The notes beneath the pieces are model-generated. The model was not told where the DNA came from, ran no database searches, and was given only the letters and a program-made list of their open reading frames with translations. Source: Styela clava (taxonomy: Eukaryota > Chordata > Ascidiacea > Stolidobranchia > Styelidae). Taken from it: a stretch of DNA of 64,000 nt. Location: contig NC_135255.1 in the NCBI RefSeq assembly GCF_964204865.1, positions 15,653,135 to 15,717,134 of the forward strand. The letters run 5' to 3'. Shown here piece after piece: positions 20,716 through 31,536 of this stretch. A program made the translations under genes and the position numbers. Every line of letters starts with the position of its first letter. The stretch's first letter is position 1.

Positions 20716-23700
20716 AATACTGAACAAAGTGAGAAATATATTTGATCCATTATCCAGCAAATTAAGTTGAAATACAAGCTTTTTAAGTTCGTTACGTCCA
20801 TTTTAATATAAAATTTTGAAAACACGTTATGTTTGGTATTATACATGACCAAGTCAAAGTGTGCTGTTACTGTTCTGGTATAGTGAAGTCTAATCTATAA
20901 GTTATCTGATTTGCTCCGAATGTATCGTGGTCCTGCCTTTATTGGCAGTTTTCGAGAAATCGCCACTCCAAAAACGACATTTTTATGAAATTTTGAAAAT
21001 AATCCACAAGAGGGCTTGAAATGATTTTTTGTATTTTATAATTTCCGCAACTTATTCCAAGTTTAATGTACGTACAGTATTGATGTGTTAGCAAGACAAA
21101 AAAAGTTTGATAAATTATCTAGTAAATTTAGTTGAAATACAAAACTCTTTTTAAATATGTTATGTCTGCATTGTTTTTTAAAATTTGGAATAAACGCTAT
21201 GTTTGGTTGTGGTGTTAGTGTTTCTTTACAGTGTAATTATTAGATAAACAATGTACTCTTGATTGCCCTAGCTCTGTCGTACTGCATACTTTACTGTTTG
21301 CGTATTATTCTATTGTTTACAGTGTTAAGTTGTGGTAGTGGTGTTCTTATGTTTAATAAGCCTAGAATCGGTATCCTGTTATCTTTCATAACATTGGTAT
21401 TATATATGGCCAAATCAAAACGTGCTGCTACTGTTCTGGTTCAATCACATTGAATCTTCAATGTATCTGCTATTCTCCTAAAGTGTCGTAATGCTGCCTT
21501 TATTGGCGGTTTTTAAGAAATCGTCACTCCAAAAACGGCATGTTTGGGAAATTAAAAAAATGATATATAGGAAGTAAGACATTTTTTAACGTTTAATACA
21601 AGTTGCAAATTATTCCAAGTTTAATTAATACACCGTATCTGTGTTTGAAAAAGTAAGAAAACGGAATATTACGTTAATAGGTAAATTTATTTAAAATACC
21701 AAACATTTTCAAAATATGTGAACATCTACGCTATTCAAATAATTGAGAATATGCGCTATATTTAGTATTATATATGGCCAAGTCAAAACGTGCTGCTACT
21801 GTTCTAACATAATAAAATCGAATATATGAGGTATCTGCGTTTCTCCGAATGTGTCGTAGTGCTGCCTTTATTGGCGGTTTTCAAGAAATCGCCCTTTCAA
21901 AAACGATAATTTTCCGAAATTCCGAAAATAATCCGCTAGGGGTCGTAAAATGTTTTTTTTAGTATTTTATACTTTCCGAATTAATTCTTAGATTGGTAGA
22001 CGTACAGTATTCATTTGTGACAAAGAGAAAATATATTTGATCAACTATCCAGCGAATTTAGTTGAAATTCGAACTCTTTTTAAATTTGTTACGTCCGTGT
22101 TGAAGTAAAATTTTGAAAACACGCTATATTTGGTATTATATATGGCCAAGTCAAAACGTGCTGCTACTGTTCTGGCATAGTGAAGTCGAATCTATAAGGT
22201 ATCTGTTTTTCTCCGAATGTGTCGTAGTGCTGCCTTTATTGGTGGTTTTCGTGAAATCGCTATTTCAAATACGATTTTTTTTTTGAAATTTTGAAGATGA
22301 TCCACAAGAGAACGTAACTTGGTTTTTGCTATTTTATACTTTCCGCAACTTGTTCTAAGTTTAATGATCGTACAGTATATATGTATGCCCAAGAGAAAAA
22401 AAATGTTCGATAAATTATCTAGTAAATTTAGTTGAAATATCAAACGGTTTTTAAATATGTTACGTCTGCATTGTTTATAAAATTTTGAATACACGCTATG
22501 TTTGGTATTATATATGGCCAAGTCAAAACGTGCTGCTACTGTTCTGACATAATGAAATTAAATCTATAAGGTACCTGCTTTTCTCCGAATGTGTCGTAGT
22601 GCTGCCTTTATTGGCGGTTTTTGAGAAATCGCCCTTTCAAACACGATATTTTTTTTGAAAATTCCGGAAAAAATCCACAAGAGGACGTAAAATCATTTTT
22701 TTGTTATTTTAAGATTTGCCCACTTATTCCAAGTTTAATGAACGTACGGTTTTGATGTATGACCAAGAGAAAAAAGTATTTGATGAATTATCCAGTAAAT
22801 TCAGTTGAAATACCAAACCGTTTTCAAATATGTTATATCTACATAGTTAATAAAATTGAAAATTATACGCTATTTTTGGTATTATATATGGCCAAGTCAA
22901 AACGTGCTGCTATTGTTCTGACATATAAAAATCGAATCTATGAGGTATCTGCTTTTCTCCGAATGTGTCGTAGTGCTGCCTTTATTGGCGGTTTTCGAGA
23001 AATCGCTATTTCAAATACGATAATTATTTGAAATTTTGAAATAATCCACAAGGGGACGTAAAATGTTTTTTGGTATTTTATACTTTTCGCAACTTATTCC
23101 AAGTTTAATGAACGTACAGTATATATATGTATGTCCAAGAGAAAAAGATGTTCCATTAGATGTCTAGTAAATTTAGTTGAAATACCAAACGGTTTTTAAA
23201 TATGTTACGTCTGCATTGTTTATAAAATTTTGAATACACGCTATGTTTGGTATTATATATGGCCAAGTCAAAACGTGCTGCTACTGTTCTGACATAATGA
23301 AATCCAATCTATAAGGTATCTTCTTTTCTCCGAATGTGTCGTAGTGCTGCCTTTATTGGCGGTTTTTGAGAAATCGCCTTTTCAAAAACGATAATTTTTT
23401 GAAATTCCGAAAAAAATCCACAAGAGGGCGTAAAATCATTTTTTGTTATTTTAAGATTCGCCCACTTATTTCAAGTTTAATGAACGTACGGTTTTGATGT
23501 ATGACCAAGAGAAAAAAGTATTTGATAAATTATCCAGATAATTTAGTTGAAATACCAAACCGTTTTTAAATATGTTACATCTACATTGGTAATAAAATTG
23601 AAAATTATACGCTATGTTTGGTATTATATATGGCCAAGTCAAAACGTGCTGCTACTGTTCTGACATATGAAAATCGAATCTATAAGGTACCTGCTTTTCT

Positions 23701-26700
23701 CTGAATGTGTTGTAGTGCTGCCTTTATTGGCGGTTTTCGAGAAATCGCTATTTCAAATACGATAATTTTTTGAAATTTTGAAATAATCCACAAGGGGACG
23801 TAAAATGTTTTTTGGTATTTTATACTTTTCGCAACTTATTCCAAGTTTAATGAACGTGCAGTATATATGTATGTCCAAGAGAAAAAGATGTTCCATTGGA
23901 TGTTTAGTAAATTTAGTTGAAATACGAAACGGTTTTTAAATATGTTACGTCTGCATTGGTATTAAAATTTTGAATACACGCTATGTTTTGTATTATATAT
24001 GGCCAAGTCAAAACGTGCTGCTACTGTTCTGATATAATGAAATCTAATCTATAAGGTATCTTCTCTTCTCCGAATGTGTCGTAGTGCTGCCTTTATTGGC
24101 GGTTTTTGAGAAATCGCTTTTTAAAAAACGATATTTTTTTAAAATTCCGGAAAAAATCCACAAGAGGGCGTAAAATCATTTTTTGTTATTTTAGGATTCG
24201 CCGTCTTATTCCAAGTTTAATGAACATACAGGTTTGATGTATGACCAAGAGAGAAAAGTGTTTGATGAATTACCCAGTAAATTAAGTTGAAATACCTAAC
24301 CGTTTTTAAATATATATGTTACATCTACGTAGTTGGTAAAATTGGAAATTATACGCTATGTTTGGTATTATATATGGCCAAGTCAAAACGTGCTGCTACT
24401 GTTCTGACATAATAAAATCGAATCTATAAGGTATCTGCTTTTCTCCGAATGTGTCGTAGTGCTGCCTTTATTGGCGGTTTTTGAGAAATCGCTATTTCAA
24501 AAACGATAATTTTTTGAAAATTTGAAAATAATCAACAAGAAGGCGAAACATGAATTTCCGTTATTTCATACTTTCCGCAACTCATTCCAAGTTCAATGGA
24601 CTTACAGTATATATGTATGTCCAAGAGAAAAAGATGTTTGATAAGTTATCTAGGAAATTTAGTTGAAATACCAAACCGTTTTTAAATATGTTACATCTAC
24701 ATAGTTGATAAAATTGAAAATTATACGCTATGTTTGGTATTATATATGGCCAAGTCAAAACGTGCTGCTACTGTTCTGACATAATAAAATCGAATCTATA
24801 GGGTATCTGCTTCATTCCAAATGTGTCGTAGTGCTGCCTTTATTGGTGGTTTTCGAGAAATCGCTCTTTCAAAAACGATAATTTTCCGAAATTCCGAAAA
24901 GGATCCACTAGAGGGCGTCAAATCATTTTTTGGCATCTTAAGATTTGCACACTAATTCCAAGTTTAATGAACGTACAGTTTTGATGTATGACCAAGAGAG
25001 AAAAGTGTTTGATGAAATTTAGTTGAAATACTTGACCGTTTTTAAAAATGTTACATATACATACTTGATAAAATTGAAAATGATATGCTATGTTTAGTAT
25101 TAAATATGGCCAGATCAAAACGTGCTGCTACTGTTCTGGTTTGGTGAAATCGAATCTTTAACGTATCTGCTATTCTCCAAAAGTGTCGTATTGCTGCCTT
25201 TATTGGCCATTGTCCGAGAAATCGTCACTCCAAAAACGGCATGCTTGGGAAATTGAAAAAATTATATATAGGTTGTAAGACATTTTTCAATTTTTCATAC
25301 AATTTGCATCTTATTCCAAGTTTAATTAACACACAGTATCGGTGTTTGAAAAAGTAAGAAAACGGAATATTACGATATTAGGTGAGTTTATTTGAAACAC
25401 CAAACCTTTTTAAAATATGTGAACATCTACGCTATTCAAATAATTGAGATATACGCTATGTTTGGTATTATAAATGGCCAAGTCAAAACGTGCTGCTACT
25501 GTTATGTTATAGTGAAGTCGAATCTAAAAATATTTGCTTTTTTCCGAATGTGTCGTAGTGCTGCCTTTATTGGCGGTTTTCGAGAAATCGCCCTTTCAAA
25601 AACGATTATTTTTCGGAACTCAGAAAAGAACCCATTATAGAGAGCGTAAAATGTTTTTTTTTATATTTTAAACTTTCCCAATTAATTCTGAGTTTAATAA
25701 ACGTACAGTATTCATTTGTGACAAAGAGAAAAATATATTTGATCAATTTTCCAGCAGCTTCAGTTGAAATACAAATCCATCTTAAATTTGTTACGTCGAC
25801 AATGTTCATAAAACTGAGAATACACGCTATTTTGGTATTATATATAGCCAAGTCAAAACATGCTGCCACTGTTTTGTTATAGTGAAATCAAATCTATAGG
25901 GTATATACTTTTTTCCGAATGTGTCGTAGTGCTGCCTTTATTGGCGGTTTTCGAGAAATTCCCCTTCCAAAATCGATAATTTTTCGAAATTTTGAAAAGA
26001 ATCCACGAGAGGGCGTAAAATGTTTTTTTGGTATTTTATACTTTTCTTCTGCAACTCATTCTAAGTTTAATAGACGTACAGTATTAATGTGTGACAAAGA
26101 GAAAAATATATATTTTATCAATTGTTCAGCAAATTTAGTTGACATACAATTCCTTTTTAAATTTGTTTCGTCCACATTGTTAATAAAATTGAAGAGTATA
26201 CGCTATGTTTGGTATTATATATGGCAAAGTCAAAACGTTCTGCTACCGTTCTGACATAATAAAATTGAATCTATAAGGTATGTGCTTTTCTCTGAATGTG
26301 TCGTGATGCTGCCTTTATTGGCGGTTTTTGAGAAATCACCAATCCAAAAACGATAATTTTCGAAATTCTCAAACTAATTCAAGGGGGTGCGCAAAATTTT
26401 TTTTATTATTATTTTATACTTTCTGAAACTTATTCTAACTTTAATAGACGTACAGTATTGATGTGCGACAAAGAGAAAAAGATATTTGATCAATTATCCT
26501 GCAACTTTAGTTGAAATACAAACCCTTTTTTAATATGTTACGTACCTTTGTTTTAAAAATCGAGGAATATACGCTATGTTTGGTATTATATATGGCCAAG
26601 TCAAAACGTGCTGCTACTGTTCTGGCATAATAAAATCGAATCTATAATGTATGTGCTTTTATCCGAATATGTCGTAGTGCTGCCTTTATTGGCGGTTTTC

Positions 26701-27110
26701 GAAAAATCGCCATTTTGAAAACGATAATTTTTTGTAATCCAGGACAGAATTCACTAGGAGTCGCAAATGATTTTTTGCTGTTTTATACTTCCCGCAACGT
26801 ATTCCAAGTTTAAAAGATGTACAGTATTAATGTGTGACAAAAAGAAAATGATATTTTATCCATTATCTAGCAAATTTATTTGAAAAACAAAATCAATTTG
26901 AATTTGTTACGTCCATGCCGTTATTAAAATTTAGATTACACGATATGTTTGGTAATATATATGGTCAAGCCAAAACGTACTGCTACTGTTCTGTTATAGA
27001 AAAATTGAATTTATAGGGTATCTGCTTTTCTCCAAATGTGTCGTGGTGCTGCCTTTATTGGCGGTTTTCGAGGAATCGAGGTTCCGAAAAGGATAATTTT
27101 CTGAAACTTT
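20716..27110 (-). repeat. Satellite array, reverse arm (seventeen units of about 370 bp)
   Basis: The complementary anchor CTGCCTTTATTGG recurs at about 20934, 21496, 21862, 22231, 22602, 22976, 23349, 23719, 24089, 24462, 24835, 25195, 25561, 25933, 26309, 26681 and 27049. The spacing is about 370 bp, except for about 560 bp between the first two, where extra sequence sits (21200-21400). Unit types alternate (22450, 23200, 23950 versus 22830, 23570, 24320). A rare type at 21500-21860 recurs at 25200-25560, ten units later. Every reading frame across it is a by-product of the repeat. Confidence 0.95.
21200..21400. other. Non-satellite insertion in the reverse arm
   Basis: About 190-200 bp (GGTTGTGGTGTTAGTG... 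to ...TATCTTTCATAACATTGG) interrupt the unit after the satellite word CGCTATGTTTGG, and the unit then resumes at TATTATATATGGCC. It begins and ends near TTGG, but no convincing terminal repeat or target duplication was seen. Its origin is unknown. Confidence 0.55.
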
Positions 27111-28119
27111 GTATTTGCGGAATACCTGAAAATTCATTTTTCGCTTAGTTAGTCTTTTTTTAAACACTAATTTCTTGTTAAATTTAATGTATTCATTCAG
27201 TTCAAGAATTTTTCATCTATTTTCGTGCCAATATTATATTTTGATCAGCATTTTCAATTTTCATATTTACCTTATAAGTGAACATTATATGCGCGTGGAA
27301 CCTATATTCAATGTATAAAAATATTCTGGCTGAAAGTGCTGCTAGCTTCACAGTGGTCTTATTTGTGCATATTCAACGTGCCCGTGGGTTTGTGTCTACT
27401 AGGTATCGTAAGAGGTCAATCGTCTTTCAACTTCGGCAGGAACCCGTGGGCTATGTGTAGGATTTATATTTATTATATTTTAATTGTTAGTTATTTAATT
27501 GTTACTTATATTATTTGAACTTGTGGGGAATGTGTTTGAAATTATGAAACTGTTTAATCGAAAAAAAAAATGGGGCAACTAATTCGACACTGAAATCTCT
27601 ATACGAATATTCAGTTTGGCATTGGAATTTATTTGGCAAAAAAAAGTGTAGGACATGGCATACCTTTAACTGAAAGGAATTATAAGCGAATACCCATAGT
27701 TCAGATGAAAATAGACCTGAAATCATTAGATATATAGGCTCAGAAGATTTAACAACAAAAAAAACTAAGTAACTTACTAAAAATGATCAGAATTAAAGAA
27801 ATTGCTACACGTGCACAGTTGACTTTATTCCCAATGTTAAAACTTTCCTGCTACTTTTCATGCATGCATTTGATAAACTGTTGGTGATTTTTTTTTGTGT
27901 CTTTGAAAGCAAGATGTTTCCCAGAGCTATGCACTTATTTAGATATACACAATCAGACAATCTAGAATCCCAGACCCAGATTTTGCTGCATTCAAACATT
28001 TAAAATCAGCTTCATTTATATATATATATATATATGATATGTGGGGTAAATTCTGGTGATCTTTCAACTAATTGGTCGGAAGAAGTCGTTAGAAGTCTAT
28101 TACATTTAATTTATAGTTA
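27111..28119. other. Spacer with AT microsatellite
   Basis: Sequence right of the satellite array has no recognised gene. A (TA)n run lies at about 28017-28036. Confidence 0.35.
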
Positions 28120-28345
28120 CATATTATTTATTTGAGCTCTGCGGACCGACCCTGAAGCGAGAAAGGTCGAAGACGTTACGGACTTTATTAACGTAGTCGC
28201 GGGCGCCATTACGAGTTACGTTGTTATACTTTGGCAAGCTCCATTCTGTGATTGTGACGTCGCAGTGACGTAATTTTCGGATGACGTAGTCAAGTGGGGG
28301 TCGGGAGTGACGCCCACTAGAAGTATATATATGTGGGACCAAACT
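28120..28345 (+). promoter_or_regulatory. Promoter-like cluster of CRE motifs with a TATA box
   Basis: A GC-richer patch with repeated CREB/ATF-type cores: TGACGTCG (28255), TGACGTAA (28266), TGACGTAG (28282) and TGACGCCC (28308), preceded by ACGTTACG and ACGTAGTC words. They lead into TATATATA at 28324-28331, the geometry of a core promoter reading rightward. No start codon with a credible reading frame follows, so it may be an orphan host promoter, the promoter of a non-coding RNA, or a solo LTR-like piece of an unrecognised element. Confidence 0.45.
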
Positions 28346-28594
28346 ATACCAGACCAAACTTATCAAAATTCTTACCTAAATTTTGTTATTTTTCCGTGAA
28401 AGTTATCCACACACAGGCCCCTTCAGCAATAATGTGTTTTCTTGAAGCATTGCCCGATTTTGAATCGTGTTTTTTGTATGCTTGTATTATTATTGTTATT
28501 ATTTTTGGTTGGCGGGCGCGTACTTTTACGTTTTTAACTTTATTTTAAGTTATGCTGATTGATTTATGTCACGATAATTACATAGCACAAAAAT

Positions 28595-28860
28595 ATAATT
28601 TGATTATACCAATTAATTGGCAAAACATGTGGCAATGCAAAGTACCTAATAAGTATAAAATTTTAAGCTGGAAAATTTTACATTATATGATTTAAGTTAT
28701 AAGTTAAAATTAAGTGATAAGTTAAAATATTGGTTCAATGAAAATAATGGATTATGTGTATTGTATGGCAAGCATGAAGAAACATGTATGCATTTATTTT
28801 GTTATTGTGAATGAGTAGCTGACTTTTGGGAATGGTGTAACATAGAAATTAACAAGGATA
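28595..28860 (+). pseudogene. LINE remnant: reverse-transcriptase C-terminal zinc-binding region
   Basis: Broken frames read NWQNMWQCKVPNKYKILSWK, then after a small duplicated AT-rich stretch LKYWFNENNGLCVL...HEETCMHLF. They end with ADFWEWC past a stop. This order (W..W..KVP.K.K...W, then C..., HLF..C, FW) matches the zf-RVT region at the end of many LINE ORF2 proteins. One expected zinc Cys is Tyr, and stops interrupt it. No reverse-transcriptase core is visible upstream, as expected for a truncated dead copy. Confidence 0.5.
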
Positions 28861-29597
28861 AAATTATTTCTAACAATGTAAAGTATAAAGTAACAATATA
28901 AAGTATAGTGCATAGTAATATAGTGTATGATGATGTATACCAGATGCAATGCAATGTACATTCAATTTTTTCAATGTAAGCTTTTGGGTGTCCTTAATAA
29001 TGTCGAATTTTGACAGACAAAATTTTCTTAATGCAGAAATAGTGAATGACATCCTAACAAAATCGATAATGAGTTGAAAATGTTTTCAATTCAAATAGAT
29101 GTGAAATATCTGAGACTTTATCGTTGCAAGTTTGATAGGATATAATCAGTTGGATTTTTGCAGGATTCTGTTGAATATTAAATATGAATGAAACCTTTTC
29201 TTATGGACCTTTACCCGACCTTTGACCGACCGGCTCCTCCCAACATTGATCTTGCTATCGTGAATATGCGTCCTTGTAAAACTTTTACAATGAATTGTCC
29301 TGGTGTGTCTACAAATTCATCACAGCGCCTTGCCCATGTACACCAACATTTGTGCTAAAATGTAAAAAGTACATTTTGAATTATTCAACTAAAATGACTC
29401 TCAATTCTGCAGAAATAACTTTAAAAAAATTTAAGCTTCTGTCTTTTTGCTGTTTTTTTTATTAAATTCCAGTCGTAGACCTACGTGAAAATTCTTTGGA
29501 ATGCAGCACAACGACTGTTCAATAACATTTATATTCAAAACGGATATAAATGAAGCCGGAAAATACTATTTAGTTTGCAAAACTGTATTCTGTAAAG
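28861..29597. other. Spacer without recognised gene
   Basis: AT-rich. A short GC-richer stretch near 29200-29360 has no recognisable coding or terminal-repeat structure. Confidence 0.3.
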
Positions 29598-30493
29598 CAG
29601 GGGTCACCAACCTTTTCGAGGCCGAGGGCTACTTTCTGGGTACAGATTAAGCCGCGGGCTACCAATTCAATGTACACTTCTAAAAAATCATCGCCGCTTC
29701 CTTCGCCATCAAGTCCATGCTTACGAAAACGAATATCTGACTAATCCCTTACCCGACATGAAATGGTAACCGGACGAGAGGCCTTGGTTCGCCATATGGT
29801 TAAGCCGTCTTATCGGCTATCTTCTCCCCCGGGATAAATATGTAAATCCCATCCTATCCTGAGTTTATGTCAAAAATGTTGATTCACAAAGATAGGTTGA
29901 ACGAAACAATGGTCTCGTAAAATAGAATTGCTGTATGATTTGAATCGCGAGCTTTTTCTGCTCGTACTGCGCTGACCAGTGGATAGTTAGCGCGGTGGGT
30001 GACAAGCCGTGTATACAAATATCTTTTCGCTTTGCCGTCGCTACAATCGCTCCACAAATGAGACACGCACAGGCTGTTTTCATGGTGGTAAAAATATATC
30101 CACCCTCATTCATCGTGAAACATGTGTGTTTTTCATTGTTTTTCTTTGGAATCAATAATTATATTATTGCTGGTCCACAAACCAACGGACAAGCAAAAGC
30201 GCGGGTTCGTGGTAAGTGATATCAGTGTGATGTCATAATTGGAAGAGTGTTAACTGACCCGTCACATTACTGAGGTCAAATAAAAATCAGGTTGACGGCT
30301 ACAATAATTAATATAGTGCCATTCCCGATTCCCATATAAGTTTGATTTATACAAGAATAGCAGGACAAAATTCAATTGATGTAGCTTACTCATAAACGCC
30401 GTTATTAAGCTTAGTTTGAAACAGACCTGCGGGCGGCTCATATGGTCTTCACGGGCGACTTGGTGCCCGCGGGCAACGCGTTGGTGATTCCTG
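29598..30493. mobile_element. Non-autonomous hAT-type element, 896 bp
   Basis: The ends are CAGGGGTCACCAACC and GTTGGTGATTCCTG, imperfect inverted repeats. They are flanked by identical 8-bp target duplications, CTGTAAAG at 29590-29597 and at 30494-30501. The CAG ends and 8-bp duplication fit hAT. The terminal regions are rich in GGGCTAC and GCGGGC words. No transposase is encoded, so it would have moved with an enzyme supplied in trans. A SINE-like stretch lies inside. Confidence 0.85.
29690..29870 (-). repeat. SINE-like stretch inside the hAT element
   Basis: Read on the minus strand: ATCCCGGGGGAGAAGATAGC, then AAGACGGCTTAACCATATGG and CCTCTCGTCC. I recall similar words as frequent in the Ciona genome and possibly tRNA-related, but I cannot verify it here. 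Its ends and insertion signature were not resolved. Confidence 0.35.
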
Positions 30494-30501
30494 CTGTAAA
30501 G

Positions 30502-30762
30502 AATAGTAAACGTGGTAAATAGTAAATCTCATCTTGATAAACTATGCGAAATATTCAACCTCAGTGCAGGTTGCGTTCGTATACGGATAGATAAGAGAAT
30601 ACCGTTCCGGGACTCGCTGCACATTATTTTGATTCGACGTGGAGGTTAACTAACCCTCACAACTTTCATAAAAAAAGAAAACCGCAAATTGACGAAAGTA
30701 ATAAATTACTTACAATCTAGTTGGCACCGATCTAATTTGGTGAAATTTAGAATCAGAACAGT
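30502..30762. other. Spacer between the hAT and BEL/Pao elements
   Basis: No coding or repeat structure was recognised. This is the pre-insertion flank of the retrotransposon and ends in GTAAG, which becomes its target duplication. Confidence 0.35.
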
Positions 30763-30767
30763 GTAAG

Positions 30768-31498
30768 TGTTGAGGATGATTGCCGTTTCATTCCTAATAA
30801 GGCAGTGCATATAGTGTTGCCACATATTGTTTTTCTTATGCAAATATTCTGATGTATTTAGTCACTGCACATTGGTATTTGTATATTATTTCATTTATTT
30901 AGAACTGTTTTAGGTATAGACTTAGTATCCACTTTTGATGACTCGCATTCAATTGACATAATACTTTCTGATTGCAATCTAGTGCTCATACGTAATTGGT
31001 ATATGGTGCATATTGTGGCAACCTGTTGTTGCGACAGTCTCTTGGTTTATCAGCACTGGTAAAAGGGCCGCACGTTTTTTGTTGCAGATTTAATAATAAC
31101 TTAGGGTTGTGTTTTATGTAGACATGTGTTGAAATAGGGATTAAGTTATTAGGATTGTACCTAAAACTGTATTTATTTTTGCATTTAGTTACATATGTAT
31201 ATCTGATTAAGTAGGATTTGGATGCGTTGCAGTCCAAACTATTTTTAAATCACCTGACCTTACACGAGTGGCCACAATAGCACTTTATGTTGAGTGGTAA
31301 AATAAAACAAGTTCGATTCGGAACTGTGTCTGGTTTAGTGCATTGGATTTTCAGCGGCAGTCAGGTTAAGCGTATCCAAACCCAGAAGGCAAGCTCCCAT
31401 CGTTGACTTATCAGAGGGATTCCTGGCACAACAAATAGGCTACTGGCTGATTGAAGTCAGGGAGTGTGTGCCACAGATATTCACCATACCGATAATCA
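30768..31498 (+). repeat. BEL/Pao 5' LTR (731 bp)
   Basis: Begins TGTTGAGGATGATTGCC and ends ACCGATAATCA, the usual TG...CA. A poly(A) signal AATAAA lies at 31301-31306. It matches 37540-38267 at an offset of 6,772 bp, with no difference seen by eye until the last bases, where this copy has an extra AAT. Confidence 0.9.
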
Positions 31499-31536
31499 TT
31501 TAAAAATAGTACACGGTACCCGACTACCGGTAGATT

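Noticed and set aside
17100..27110. Many short open frames in the satellite, including recurring small ones beginning MAKSKRAATVL and MCRSAAFIGGF
   Set aside because: They recur because the DNA core recurs. Starts and stops are not maintained across units, and the longer frames run through variable sequence without any domain.
28333..28548. Reading frame directly after the CRE/TATA cluster
   Set aside because: It begins with GTG rather than ATG, lies on top of the presumed initiation site, and has no recognisable domain.
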